A program made the position numbers and the translations under genes. A DNA stretch of 64,000 bases, from contig JAIKXH010000100.1 in the NCBI GenBank assembly GCA_024684215.1, positions 62,001-126,000 on the forward strand, written 5' to 3'. The notes beneath the pieces were generated by a model. That model had not been told where the DNA came from and searched no databases. It saw only the letters and a list, made by a program, of their open reading frames with translations. Shown here piece by piece: positions 18,960-29,100 of this stretch (its first letter is position 1; each line of letters begins with the position of its first letter). Source of the stretch: Lachnospiraceae bacterium. GTDB taxonomy: Bacteria; Bacillota; Clostridia; Lachnospirales; Lachnospiraceae.

Positions 18960-19027
18960 TCAAATCATCAATCATTTCAAATCATAAATCACTTCAAATC
19001 ATAAATCACTTCAAATCATCATTAAGT
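18960..19027. repeat. 17-bp tandem repeat x4 spanning the rluF-type gene's stop
   Basis: Two perfect copies of tcaaatcataaatcact (18977-18993, 18994-19010) are flanked by diverged copies on both sides. The right-hand copies include the last codons and stop of the pseudouridine synthase gene. The period is not a multiple of three. Confidence 0.9.
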
Positions 19028-19731
19028 TTCTTTAATTCTTCATCTGTAAGTTCTCGGTACTGTCCGGGCTTTAAATCGTCAAGATAAATATTTACTATCC
19101 TGATTCTTCTAAGGCTTATGACTTCTGCTCCGCAGGCTTTGCACATTCGTCTTATCTGACGGTTTAACCCTTGCGTAAGTATTACTTTAAAAGTATATTC
19201 CGAAAGCTTTTCTGCCTTAGCAGGTCTGGTTGTCTGGTTTAAATCCTTCAGATAAATGCCCTCTCTAAACCTATTTATAAGGTCGTCGGAAACTTTTTTA
19301 GAAAGTCTTACGATGTATTCCTTTTCGTGGCCGTTTGCGCCACGCATCATTTTTTCAATCAGATCGCCGTCATTGGTAAGCAGCATCAATCCTTCGGAGT
19401 CCTTATCAAGTCTTCCGGCGTAGGTAACTCTTACAGGATAATCTATAAGCTCACCTATGAGCTTTTCCGCGTGTGAATCCTTTTCGCTTACCGTAACTCC
19501 TTTGGGCTTATAAAAAGCAAGATAAGCCTTTCTCTCCGGTCCGGAAATACATTTACCGTCAACGATTATCTCCTCATCCCCCAAAACTTTCATTCCCTGA
19601 GATGCTTTAACACCGTTTACGAAAACTCTTCCGCCTTCAATCAGCTTATCCGCATCACGCCTGGAGCAAATGCCGCAGGCAGCCATATATTTATTTAATC
19701 TGATTTCCTCTTTATTCAAAACAGAAACCAC
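19006..19731 (-). CDS. rluF: 23S rRNA pseudouridine synthase, RluF type
   Basis: An RsuA/RluB/E/F-family enzyme that isomerises a uridine in rRNA. An S4 RNA-binding domain (about residues 10-60, 'IRLNKYMAACGICSRRDADKLI') precedes the catalytic domain. The catalytic aspartate lies in 'GRLDKDSEGLMLLTNDG'. 'NGHEKEYIV' and 'GLNRQIRRMC' match RluF more than RsuA. The track start is a GTG abutting the RNase H stop. A TTG four codons later (19719) has AGGTGG at ideal spacing and may be the true start. The 3' end is embedded in a 17-bp tandem repeat. Co-transcribed with RNase H upstream. Confidence 0.9.
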   Translation of the reverse strand: MVSVLNKEEIRLNKYMAACGICSRRDADKLIEGGRVFVNGVKASQGMKVLGDEEIIVDGKCISGPERKAYLAFYKPKGVTVSEKDSHAEKLIGELIDYPVRVTYAGRLDKDSEGLMLLTNDGDLIEKMMRGANGHEKEYIVRLSKKVSDDLINRFREGIYLKDLNQTTRPAKAEKLSEYTFKVILTQGLNRQIRRMCKACGAEVISLRRIRIVNIYLDDLKPGQYRELTDEELKKLNDDLK

Positions 19732-20208
19732 CTATCCTTCATAAAATTCCAGCTCCAAAATATTTTTGGCAGCAGGAATACCTTGTCCCTCTTCAATCCC
19801 TCTCTTAGCAGTTTTATCAGCAAGGTCATTATATTTATCCCCCGAATGACCTTCTACTTTATGAAAAGTGATCTTTATATCGCTTCCCCAGCTTCTCATA
19901 GCATCTCGATATTTTTGCGTGAGTTCATTTTTGGCCTTCCAACCACCGGTTACCCACATCTCTATGCCGCTGTAGTCATAGAAAATATCAATTGCCCTGT
20001 ATCCGCTCTTTCTGGCGCACTGTACCGCATACATGGCACCGAGCATCTCCCCGGTCACATTCCTTTGCTTTAAAGACTCCGGGTTATCACCGTTACCGAG
20101 CGCAAGATATATCTCACCGTCATCCAATATGAATACGCAACCGAATGCATATTTTTTAATCGTGTCGTTGTAACTACCGTCCACGTAGACGGTGATATTA
20201 TCTGCCAT
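19732..20208 (-). CDS. Ribonuclease H family protein
   Basis: An RNase HI fold of about 158 aa, started at the ATG at 20208 behind AGAGG (the track's longer form includes upstream non-coding sequence). The four acidic active-site residues are recognisable: Asp in 'VYVDGSY', Glu in 'TGEMLGAMYA', Asp in 'IFYDYSG' and Asp in 'YNDLADKTAK'. There is no separate N-terminal Cys-containing hybrid-binding domain. It probably removes RNA from RNA-DNA hybrids in the cytoplasm. Its stop codon abuts the rluF-type gene. Confidence 0.88.
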   Translation of the reverse strand: MADNITVYVDGSYNDTIKKYAFGCVFILDDGEIYLALGNGDNPESLKQRNVTGEMLGAMYAVQCARKSGYRAIDIFYDYSGIEMWVTGGWKAKNELTQKYRDAMRSWGSDIKITFHKVEGHSGDKYNDLADKTAKRGIEEGQGIPAAKNILELEFYEG

Positions 20209-20266
20209 ATAATTCCTCTTTCGGTATGCACGCCGCATATTTGCGACACACACACCTAAACACTGA

Positions 20267-21628
20267 TTAAGATTTATGGTACGAGGTATTACCAAGTGCG
20301 TAGATATTATAGGAGGCTACGTGGTCGTAGATACAACGCCACGAACTCCATGCATTGCCGCTTACGCAAATATATCTTGTGCCGGACTCACTCATAAGCG
20401 AGCTCACCGCGCAACAACCCGACTGATTTACAAATCCGGTCTTACCCGCACAAATAGTCGCACAATTGTCCTTGTCTTCGATTCTTCTGAGGAACCAGTT
20501 AGATATTAAAATTCCCTCAGGATGAATATCAGTAGAGCTTGTAGTATATGTTCTGGAATTAAGCACCTCTTTAAGGAAATCATCTTGAAGTGCGGCATAC
20601 ATTATAACCGCCAGATCATAGCAGGTGCTGTAGTTCATATCATCGTAAATACCTGCAGCATTGGTAAAATGAGTAGAATCGCTTATACCAAGAGCCTTAG
20701 CATTTTCATTCATAAGACCGACAAAATTATCATGGGTTCCGGCAGTATATTCAGCAAGCATATAGGCCGCCTCACCTCCCGAAGGAAGAATTGTTCCGTA
20801 GAATAAGTCTCTGACAGTAACCGTCTCACCCTCACAAAACCCGGCGCTTGAGCATCCGTTTTTAAGGTCATAAGAGATGGCATTGTATGATAACGTAACC
20901 TTCTCGTCAAGCATTTCGTCAGTGATATACTGCCTTGCGGTTAAAACCGTCATAACCTTTGTCATTGAAGCGGGATACATTGTATCGTATGCATTCTTTT
21001 TGGCAATAACCTTGCCGGCGGAAGCATCAACCATAATTCCGTATTCAGACTCATACTCTGTAGAAGTTATTTCTTTGATATTTTCACTTGCCGAAAACAC
21101 GATATCAGAAGGAGAAAAATCATATCTCTTGGGAAGCTCACATGCGTATCCAAGCTCGGCTCCGCCTAAATTACCGTCACCTGCGGTTCCTGTGCTGCCT
21201 GTTACAGTCGCGGTATTACCGCCGTTTCCGGTGCTACCACCATTTCCCGTGGTGCTACCATTCCCCGTACCGCTGCCTTCCGAGGAGTTACTTTCTTCAC
21301 CGCTTACGGAAATGCCGTTATCAGCTATGATATTATTATCCAGACCACCTATATCATTTATAAGAGTCTCTGTATCGTCCTTTCCGATTTCCTGAACGGT
21401 CTTTTTCTCAGCGATAGGAGCAATCGGTGCTATATTATTTGATTTTATATATTTAACGAGAAAAACAATCCCGGTAATGATAAGCGCTAATAAAACAAGC
21501 AAAATCAGGCCGCCAAAGAATAGTTTTCTGTTACGAAGCTGACGTTTCTTCTCAGCTTCTACTCTGGCGCGTCTGATTTCGCACTTAATCCTATATTCCT
21601 CTTCGGAATAATAATTATTCTGACTCAT
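20267..21628 (-). CDS. Serine-type D-Ala-D-Ala carboxypeptidase (peptidase S11)
   Basis: A penicillin-binding-protein-type enzyme that trims peptidoglycan stem peptides outside the membrane. The 453-aa product has a cytosolic basic N-terminus, one membrane helix (about residues 33-57), a Ser/Thr/Gly-rich linker (about 110-150), then the S11 domain. SxxK is 'SMTK' (Ser about 219) and KTG is present in 'CAGKTGFVNQSG'. The middle SxN motif reads 'PSGGEAAY', with glycine where asparagine is usual. No C-terminal amphipathic anchor domain is seen; the N-terminal helix supplies the anchor. CGGAG precedes the start. Confidence 0.9.
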   Translation of the reverse strand: MSQNNYYSEEEYRIKCEIRRARVEAEKKRQLRNRKLFFGGLILLVLLALIITGIVFLVKYIKSNNIAPIAPIAEKKTVQEIGKDDTETLINDIGGLDNNIIADNGISVSGEESNSSEGSGTGNGSTTGNGGSTGNGGNTATVTGSTGTAGDGNLGGAELGYACELPKRYDFSPSDIVFSASENIKEITSTEYESEYGIMVDASAGKVIAKKNAYDTMYPASMTKVMTVLTARQYITDEMLDEKVTLSYNAISYDLKNGCSSAGFCEGETVTVRDLFYGTILPSGGEAAYMLAEYTAGTHDNFVGLMNENAKALGISDSTHFTNAAGIYDDMNYSTCYDLAVIMYAALQDDFLKEVLNSRTYTTSSTDIHPEGILISNWFLRRIEDKDNCATICAGKTGFVNQSGCCAVSSLMSESGTRYICVSGNAWSSWRCIYDHVASYNIYALGNTSYHKS

Positions 21629-21677
21629 GGATTACTCCGTATAAATAGATTTTGTAATGCGAATCACATCCTGCAGT

Positions 21678-22619
21678 TTAAGAATCACTGCGGGTAAGAA
21701 GTTCCTCCCACCTTCTGTCAACTTCTTCCTGGAAGGCAGCAATTAAATGCTGATTCTCAGGCTTAAACAGGTGCTTAAATCTGCCCTGCTTAACAAGGAA
21801 GTCCTCTAACGGAAGCTTGTTTTTGGGTCTGTAATTTACGATCCACTTGCCCTCTATAACCTCAAACAAAGGCCAGTAGCATGTTTCAACAGCAAGCTTA
21901 CAAATCTCGGGAAGATCCGGTGTATCATATCTCCATCCTCTGGGGCAGGGAGCTAAAATGTTAAGGAAAGCAGGACCTTTGGTGTAAATAGCTCTCTCTG
22001 ATTTAACATATAAATCCTTGAAATTGCTTATAAAAGTAGTCTGTCCGACGTAAGGGATATTGTGAGCCGCCATGATTGCAGCAAGATCCTTACGAGTCTG
22101 GGGCTTACCGTTTGAGCACTTACCGGAAGGCGTAGTTGTAGTATCCGCATACTGAGGTGTAGCGGATGATCTCTGAATTCCGGTATTCATATAAGCACCA
22201 TTGTCATAACATACATAAACCATATCATGACCGCGTTCCATAGCACCGGAAAGTGACTGAAGTCCGATATCGTAGGTTCCGCCGTCTCCGCCGAATGTGA
22301 TGAACTTGTATGTATCATCAATCTTTCCGCGCTTTTTTAATGCCTTAAAAGCAGTCTCGGCACCTGATAATGTGGCGCCTGCGCTCTCAAATGCAGTATG
22401 GATATAACTGTCTGTATAAGCTGTGTAAGGATAAGTGTAGGTTGATACTTCCAGACAACCTGTAGCATTTCCAACAACAGCCTTATCTCCGGGATGAAGG
22501 GCTTTAAGTACATTTCTTACAGCGATAGTACCGCCGCATCCTGCGCACATTCTGTGTCCGGGTGCAAGTCTTTCTTCCCTCTCCTGTATTTCTTTAAAAT
22601 TAAATACTGATTGTTCCAT
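21678..22619 (-). CDS. porB: 2-oxoacid (pyruvate):ferredoxin oxidoreductase, beta subunit
   Basis: The thiamine-diphosphate subunit of the four-subunit enzyme that converts pyruvate (or a branched 2-oxoacid) and CoA to acyl-CoA, CO2 and reduced ferredoxin. I start at the ATG at 22619; the track's TTG is four codons earlier. 'HRMCAGCGGTIAVRNV' gives the cluster-binding cysteines. 'FGGDGGTYDIGLQSLSGAMERG' with 'VCYDNGAYMNTGIQRS' is the thiamine/Mg motif (GDG...N). Last gene of the CDAB series, 43 nt after porA. Substrate preference cannot be fixed from sequence, but the subunit order fits pyruvate synthase. Confidence 0.92.
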   Translation of the reverse strand: MEQSVFNFKEIQEREERLAPGHRMCAGCGGTIAVRNVLKALHPGDKAVVGNATGCLEVSTYTYPYTAYTDSYIHTAFESAGATLSGAETAFKALKKRGKIDDTYKFITFGGDGGTYDIGLQSLSGAMERGHDMVYVCYDNGAYMNTGIQRSSATPQYADTTTTPSGKCSNGKPQTRKDLAAIMAAHNIPYVGQTTFISNFKDLYVKSERAIYTKGPAFLNILAPCPRGWRYDTPDLPEICKLAVETCYWPLFEVIEGKWIVNYRPKNKLPLEDFLVKQGRFKHLFKPENQHLIAAFQEEVDRRWEELLTRSDS

Positions 22620-22662
22620 AATTTTTCCCAATCTATAAATTAAATATAAGCGTTAAACAAAA

Positions 22663-23844
22663 CTATTCTCTGAGTCCCATGTATGGATATTGATCGTATG
22701 AGATCTCGCCCTTTGAAAGCTTTATGAGGTTCTCATAAACTCCTTCAATATCTTCCACCTTGACATCTCTTCCGGATAAACCGTACATGATATTAACTGT
22801 CTCAGCGGTACATTTTGCCCTATACATAGCTGCGGTAAGCTCAGCACCCAAAGGGCCACCCTGAGTGGAATAGCTCTCGGATCTGTCCATAATGGCTACT
22901 GCTTTACATCCCTTAAGAGCTGCAGCAAATTCTTCGCCTGGGAAAGGTCTGAACACTCTGACTTTCATAAGTCCGGCCTTAATTCCCTGTTCTCTTAATT
23001 TATCAACGGCATCCTTAACGGTACCGCACACTGAGCCGATGGCTACAACTGCATATTCGGCATCCTCTAATCTGTAGCCTTCATAAAATCCGTACTTCTG
23101 ACCGGTAATGGCTTCAAATTCCTTAGCAACATCCAAAATAACCTTTTTGGCATTTCTCATTGCTTCCGCATGAGCCTTTTTAGACTCCATGCAATAATTT
23201 GAAACAGCATAAGGTCCTATAGCCATTGGTTCGTTTTCTTTTAAAAGATAATGCTCGGGCTCATATTCACCAACAAATCTCTTTATAGGCTCATCGTCCC
23301 ATAAAGTAATATTTTGAACGGCGTGGGAAGTAATAAATCCGTCCTGGCAAATCATCACGGGAAGATGTACGCCCTTGGCTTCAGCGATTCTGTGAGCCTG
23401 AAGGAAGTTATCATATACCTCCTGATTTGTCTCGGCATAAATCTGAATCCATCCCGAATCCCTTGCACCCATGGAATCAGAGTGCTCCGCATTAATATTT
23501 AAAGGTCCTGTAAGACCTCTGTTAACAAGTGCCATAACGATAGGAAGTCTGCTCGATGCAGCGCAGTAAAGCATCTCCCACATAAGGGCCATACCTGCCG
23601 ACGAGGTTGCAGTTATGGTTCTTGCGCCTGCAGCCTCGGCTCCCATTGCTGCACTCATGGCACTATGCTCGCTCTCAACAGGAATAAACTCTGTAGTGAT
23701 CTCACCATTGGCAATCATTGACGCTACGAACTGTGGTATCTCTGTTGAAGGTGTGATTGGGAACGCGGGCATTACATCGGGGTTAATCTGTTTGATAGCG
23801 TGTCCGATTGCTTCATTTCCGGACATTCTTGTTTTAGTAGCCAT
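22663..23844 (-). CDS. porA: 2-oxoacid (pyruvate):ferredoxin oxidoreductase, alpha subunit
   Basis: Start set at the ATG at 23844 behind GGAGGG, 2 nt after the porD stop. About 393 aa. The pyrimidine-binding domain begins 'MSGNEAIGHAIKQINPDV' and contains 'FPITPSTEIPQ' and 'EHSAMSAAMGAEAAGART', typical of PorA. A C-terminal transketolase-like domain ('VKVRVFRPFPGEEFAAAL') follows. It pairs with PorB to form the active site that binds thiamine diphosphate and CoA. Confidence 0.94.
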   Translation of the reverse strand: MATKTRMSGNEAIGHAIKQINPDVMPAFPITPSTEIPQFVASMIANGEITTEFIPVESEHSAMSAAMGAEAAGARTITATSSAGMALMWEMLYCAASSRLPIVMALVNRGLTGPLNINAEHSDSMGARDSGWIQIYAETNQEVYDNFLQAHRIAEAKGVHLPVMICQDGFITSHAVQNITLWDDEPIKRFVGEYEPEHYLLKENEPMAIGPYAVSNYCMESKKAHAEAMRNAKKVILDVAKEFEAITGQKYGFYEGYRLEDAEYAVVAIGSVCGTVKDAVDKLREQGIKAGLMKVRVFRPFPGEEFAAALKGCKAVAIMDRSESYSTQGGPLGAELTAAMYRAKCTAETVNIMYGLSGRDVKVEDIEGVYENLIKLSKGEISYDQYPYMGLRE

Positions 23845-23846
23845 CT

Positions 23847-24143
23847 TTAACCCTCCATAGTAATCGCACCGAAGGGGCATGCCTTTACGCAAATGCCACA
23901 GCCCTTACAGTGATCGTAATCAAAATCAAGTCTCTTTCCGTCCTTTACGGGAATACAACTGTCGGGACAAAAAGGTACACACAAAAGACACTGCTTACAC
24001 TTTTCCTTGTCAAGCACAGGTGTCTGAGTTCTCCACTCGCCGGTATTGAAATCTCTTGAAGTAGCCGGCTCATATATCTGCAATCCCTCTGTAAGGTCCT
24101 GCCACTTAGTCTGTTCGTTAATTTCCGAAGCTTTTATTGCCAT
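23847..24143 (-). CDS. porD: 2-oxoacid:ferredoxin oxidoreductase, delta (2x[4Fe-4S]) subunit
   Basis: A 98-aa ferredoxin-like subunit with two CxxCxxCxxxCP motifs ('CKQCLLCVPFCPDSC' and 'CKGCGICVKACPFG'). It carries electrons from the thiamine site to free ferredoxin. GAGGAGG lies upstream of the ATG. The gene overlaps the porC end by 10 bp and is followed by porA 2 bp later, so expression is tightly coupled. Confidence 0.95.
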   Translation of the reverse strand: MAIKASEINEQTKWQDLTEGLQIYEPATSRDFNTGEWRTQTPVLDKEKCKQCLLCVPFCPDSCIPVKDGKRLDFDYDHCKGCGICVKACPFGAITMEG

Positions 24144-24715
24144 CTGACAACCTCCTCGATAGCCATATTAAGAGCCGCAAGGTTACCGTCTAAAACCTCG
24201 GGCTTTCTCGCAAATTTATGCTGAAGTGAAGTCTTCATTTCCTTAAGAAAAACATCAATCTCCATAACCTCTGAAATCTTTACCATAGCGGCAAGCATAG
24301 GTGTGTTGGGGAAATACTTTCCCAAAGTAGCCATGCTTACTTTTCTGGCATCAATAGCATAAATCTTTCCCTTATAATCACCTACAAGAGGTAATATTTC
24401 GTCTTTACTCTTTTGGGTATTGATAAGAATTCCGCCGGTCTCTTTTAATCCGCCGGTAACATTGACGGAATGTAAAAGAGTATCATCGACTACTGCTACA
24501 AAATCAGGCTCGTATATGTTCGAATGAACTCGGATTTCGTGATCGCTGATTCTGTCATAAGCTGTAATGGGCGCACCCATTCTCTCCGGGCCGTACTCAG
24601 GAAAACCTTGCACCTGTTTTCCGGCCTGGAATGCAACATCGGCAAGAAGAAGCGCAGCTGTTTTAGCTCCCTGTCCGCCTCTTCCGTGCCATCTTATTTC
24701 AGTTAGTTTGCTCAT
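24134..24715 (-). CDS. porC: 2-oxoacid:ferredoxin oxidoreductase, gamma subunit
   Basis: About 193 aa, started at the ATG at 24715 behind AAGGAAG rather than the track's much longer form, whose first 60 residues read the neighbouring gene out of frame. 'EIRWHGRGGQGAKTAALLLADVAF' is the family signature. The remaining fold (about 40-185) is the CoA-contacting gamma domain. The start overlaps the end of the CNNM gene by 17 bp, an unusual coupling of a membrane transport gene to the por operon. Confidence 0.94.
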   Translation of the reverse strand: MSKLTEIRWHGRGGQGAKTAALLLADVAFQAGKQVQGFPEYGPERMGAPITAYDRISDHEIRVHSNIYEPDFVAVVDDTLLHSVNVTGGLKETGGILINTQKSKDEILPLVGDYKGKIYAIDARKVSMATLGKYFPNTPMLAAMVKISEVMEIDVFLKEMKTSLQHKFARKPEVLDGNLAALNMAIEEVVRWQ

Positions 24716-26057
24716 AGTTTTCTTCCTTCTGTATCTCTTCTTCCTTATCCTCATCCTCTTCGTCGGATACAGGTTCGGGAAGTTCAATTTCAACCTTTTC
24801 GATACGGCTCTGATCAAGTCCGCGGACGGTAAGTTTTGTACCGTCATCAAGTTCAACGCTCTCTCCGTCCTCAGGAAGTCTGTCAAGCTGTTCAATCATA
24901 ATACCGCCGATTGAATCGTAGTCCTCGCTGTGAATATCCGTCTCCAGAAAATCATTAAGGTCATCGGTACTCATTGAAGCTTCTACAAGATACTTTCTAT
25001 CACCGAGATCTGTAATAAGAGTCTCTTCGTCCTCATCATACTCATCGCGGATCTCACCTACGATTTCCTCCAAAAGGTCCTCTAAAGTGATCATACCGAC
25101 GCAGTCGCCGTACTCGTTCATAACCAGAGCGATGCTCGTGGTACTCTCTCTCATCTCCTCGAGAAGGTCAGCAGTCTTTTTATGCTCATGAGTATAAATA
25201 CATTCTCTCAAATAATCTCTGATAACAAAATTGTCGGTATTATCGCAAAAAGCAAGGTCCTTGATATTTATAACTCCAAGGAAATGGTCCTGCTCGCCCT
25301 CCTCATCTTCCTCATATACGGGAAGTCTGGTATACATATGCTCCTTAAATGTATCCTTTACCTCATCAAAGGTATCCGAAACTTTAACTGTAACCATATT
25401 TACCCTGGGGATCATGATATCCTTTGCTTCTGCATCTGAAAATTCAAACACATTAAGGATCATTTCGCGTTCTTCCGACTCAATGACACCGTCCTCATGT
25501 CCGGCTTCCACATATGTTTTAAGCTCAGTCTCAGTCATCGCTTCATGATAATCTCCGTCGATGCGAAGGAGCTTTTGAATACCCTTTGTTATTGCATCAA
25601 CAATAAAGATAACGGGAGTGAGAATAGCCATAAGTGCGTATATAAGTCCGCTGTATGCAAAAGCTATTTTTTCCGAATAACTCATGGCCCAGTTTTTAGG
25701 TACAATTTCACCAAAGATCAATACCACAACGGTAAGAACAGCCGTTGCGATTCCTACAGCAACGCTTTCCGAAAGGCTCGCTCCGGCTAAAGTGCTTATT
25801 TTTATTGCAATCACGGTAGCAATAGAGGAAGCCGATATATTAACTATATTATTTCCGATCAGGATTGCGCTAAGCATTTTGCTGCGCTTCTCCAGGATTT
25901 TGTCAACCCTCTTTGCCGCTTTGTTTCCCTCTTCGGCAAGAGAACGGATTCTGATTTTATTTACAGTTGTAAGTGCCGTCTCCGCAGATGAGAAAAAAGC
26001 AGATAAAACAATTAAAAATAGTAAAATGATAATCTTTAGTATAGTTTCTATGTCCAA
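24699..26057 (-). CDS. CNNM/CorC-HlyC family membrane protein with CBS pair
   Basis: A 452-aa membrane protein related to Mg2+ transport/efflux proteins (CorC, YtfL, CNNM). The DUF21 membrane domain (about residues 1-195) opens with 'LSAFFSSAETALTTVN', then 'LIGNNIVNISASSIATVIA'. A CBS pair (about 205-335; 'DIMIPRVNMVTV', 'GVINIKDLAF', 'GMITLEDLLEEIVGEI') binds adenosyl compounds in relatives, and a CorC_HlyC domain (about 350-425) follows. The tail is very acidic. The start codon is TTG but has a strong AGGAGGG at good spacing. First gene ahead of porCDAB. Confidence 0.92.
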   Translation of the reverse strand: MDIETILKIIILLFLIVLSAFFSSAETALTTVNKIRIRSLAEEGNKAAKRVDKILEKRSKMLSAILIGNNIVNISASSIATVIAIKISTLAGASLSESVAVGIATAVLTVVVLIFGEIVPKNWAMSYSEKIAFAYSGLIYALMAILTPVIFIVDAITKGIQKLLRIDGDYHEAMTETELKTYVEAGHEDGVIESEEREMILNVFEFSDAEAKDIMIPRVNMVTVKVSDTFDEVKDTFKEHMYTRLPVYEEDEEGEQDHFLGVINIKDLAFCDNTDNFVIRDYLRECIYTHEHKKTADLLEEMRESTTSIALVMNEYGDCVGMITLEDLLEEIVGEIRDEYDEDEETLITDLGDRKYLVEASMSTDDLNDFLETDIHSEDYDSIGGIMIEQLDRLPEDGESVELDDGTKLTVRGLDQSRIEKVEIELPEPVSDEEDEDKEEEIQKEENYEQTN

Positions 26058-26144
26058 TAAGAATGCCCTCCTACGGCATTACTATAAATAATACCATAAA
26101 AGGGCAAAACACGCTACATATTATTGGATTTTTATCATTAAGCT

Positions 26145-29100
26145 TTAAACATTTACTTCCTCCGCAGAAAGATGTTTTAAAAGCATATAAGTCTCTTTAT
26201 ACACTTTTCTTCTCTCGGTGTTCAATATATACTCCATATCCTTAAACACCTCTTTGTCTGTTAAAAGCTCTATGACATAAGGCGAATACCTTGTACCGCT
26301 TTCTTTAGAAACCTCCAAAACAAATTCATCAAGATTTTTTCCTTCGGAATAGCTCCTTCCGATATAGTCCGTTGCAGCGTCCATGCAATCGGCAACAGTT
26401 ACTATATCTATAACGCTCTTTAAAGGAGACGCCTTAATATCAAAAGATTCGGGGTATCCATTAGAACCGTCATAATAAACATGATGTCCGGCAGCAACCT
26501 CAGCATATGCTTTAGTGCTCTCGTACTTTCTTAAAAGTTCCCAGCCCATAAGCGAATGAGACTTTATGATCGGAAGCTCACTGGGAAGCAGTTCTCTGCC
26601 ATACACAAATACAGTATCGATTATGACAAGCTTACCGAAGTCATGGCACATTGCACTGTGATGCACCAGATGTAAAATAGCATCTTTGTATTCATCTACT
26701 TTATCGGCAGAAGGGCATCCGCATACTCCTATAAAAAGCTCGGGATTTTTCTTCATAAGTCGCTCACAGAGGCATACGGAAATACGCGCAACCATAACCG
26801 AATGAATATATGTCGGCGGATGGAACGCAGCCATAACCTTTAATCCGAATTCCTCAAAAGTCATACCGCCCTGTATTTCGACAAATCTAAGGAGCATACC
26901 GCTATATATACCTATAACGCTGGATATGTATTCGAGCATAGGTATTCTGAATGCATATTCGGTTACGCTCTTATACATATCTGTTATATTGCTTTTCATT
27001 TCAGCTGTAAGTTCACCGTCTGCCGCCACATCAATATAAGATGCAGCAGCTATAAGATTGTCCCCGCCGCGTCTGTCATAAATTCTTTTATCGGCAAATC
27101 TCCAGATGGTATACATACGCTTTAAGTGGTCATATCTGTCACACTTGCCGGCCGCATATCTGATATCCTCGGTGATTGAAAAGATATACTCTAAAGGAAA
27201 TACCTTTTCATACTCTTCGGGGCAGCATCTGCCAAATTCTTCGAGCTCTCTGGCATATTTTTCTATTTTCTTTATACACTCTTTGTCGGAGACACAAGGA
27301 GTAGTAACAAGAATAAACTCATATGCCTTTAAAAGATGTTTATTCCAGTTAAATGAAGGAAATGCCTCCCTGTAAAAAGGATCTCTGGCAATTTTTATAG
27401 AATCCTCTATAAGCTCGATTCTTTTATTTATCTTGCTTACATCAGGTGCATAACCCTTCATGTACTCATATAAAACCGGCCCGTATCTGGAGTCGATTAG
27501 CACAAGTGTTTTATACTCATCTGACAAAAGAACAAACTTATCTTTTTCAAGATACTTAACAATTTCTTCGTAAGCGTAAAGTCCTATTTTTCTAAAACTC
27601 TCAGCCACTTCGGGACATGCCACAAGACGCTTGGTCTGGTTAACCATTAGATAAGAATTTGCAACGACCATATCGAGAGCTTTTAAATAATATTCATCAT
27701 CTCCCGATTTTGAAGCATCATCCATCATCATACAAGAAATTGACAACGCCAAAGAAGCGTCAAGACCAAGCCCATGATTTGGATCTGTAAGTTTACTGCA
27801 AAATGTTATAGCTGCGTTAACAACAACATCAGAAAAAGAAAACTCTTTTCCGAGCAAAGGTCTGACATATTTCTTTATCATATTTCGGTTTTCAAGAGCA
27901 AGCTTACCGATTTCTTTAAAGTTTTCTCTCAAAAGATCCGAATATTCGTCAGGGCTGTCAATCGCTTCAAGTGAAGGAGAAGAAAGCTTTCTTATTCTCC
28001 TGACTCTGTTTACATACTCATTTGTTAAGCCTTCAACCTTTTTGTTTTCAACAAGCTGATAAATATTTGAGTATTTATCCTTAAGATAGATTATAAAATC
28101 ATCAGCCGTAATCTCTCTGCCGGTGATATCTTTAATCCAATCCGTGGGCTTTAATCTATTTGCCTTTTTAAAGACATGCTCCTTCATCCATGTATTAATC
28201 TTGGCGAAGTCTCCTTCTCCCACTGCCTCAAATGGATCGAATTCTTCCTTCATTTTATTTAAATACATGGCATTATAGAAGTTACCTATAGCGTACGTGG
28301 GAAAATAGCCGAAATCCGTGGTCCAATGTACATCCTGCAAAAGACCTTCACTGTCTTTTACAGGCTCTACACCGAGGTATTCTTTATATAACCTATTCCA
28401 CTGACCCGGGAGTTCTTCCATCGTAAGATTGCCGTCGATAAGCCTTTTTTCAAGTTCATATCTGATAATGATATGAAGCGTATAAGTAAGCTCATCAGCC
28501 TCGGTTCTGATAAGCGAGGGAGTTACATAGTTTACCGCTTCATACAGTTCATCCTCCGTTACATCCCTCATGGCCTGAGGGAAAATACGACAAACCGCCG
28601 GATATATCAAATGAATAAACTCTTTTGAACGTCCAAGTACATTTTCATAAAATCTCGAGACAGATTCATGCATGCCCATAGTCTTTAAATCTTCTATGAA
28701 GTACTCATGGTCTTCTCTGGGAAGAAGCTGCTCAAAAAGCGCATGCCCGCACTCATGTATAACCGAATAAATGCTTGAAATAAAACTGTTGGGGTAAAAA
28801 TGAGTGGTTATGCGTACATCATTTTTAGATATAAGAGATGTAAAAGGATGCTCTGAAACGGACATCTGTCCTTTTTTGAAATCAAACCCCATAAGTCCCA
28901 TGAGGTATTTAGCCATTTCCTCCTGCTGCGAGTCTTTTACAGGTCTGCTCAAAAAGTCAGTTCTGATACTTTTTTCGCTCCCTTTTATTTTTTCAAGAAG
29001 ATCTAAAATAATTTCCTTGGTACTGTCAAACAATCTGTCTATAGTGGCAGTATCCATACCTTCTTCGAATTTATTAAGCAAAAACTCATAGTCCGAAAGA

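Noticed and set aside
20877-21395. Plus-strand ORF of 172 aa opposite the carboxypeptidase gene, and similar long shadow ORFs
   Set aside because: They lie wholly antisense to well-supported genes, show no family features and lack ribosome sites.
24134-24895. PorC with a 60-residue N-terminal extension as in the ORF track
   Set aside because: The extra part is an out-of-frame reading of the 3' end of the CNNM gene. The ATG at 24715 has a good ribosome site and gives the normal family N-terminus.
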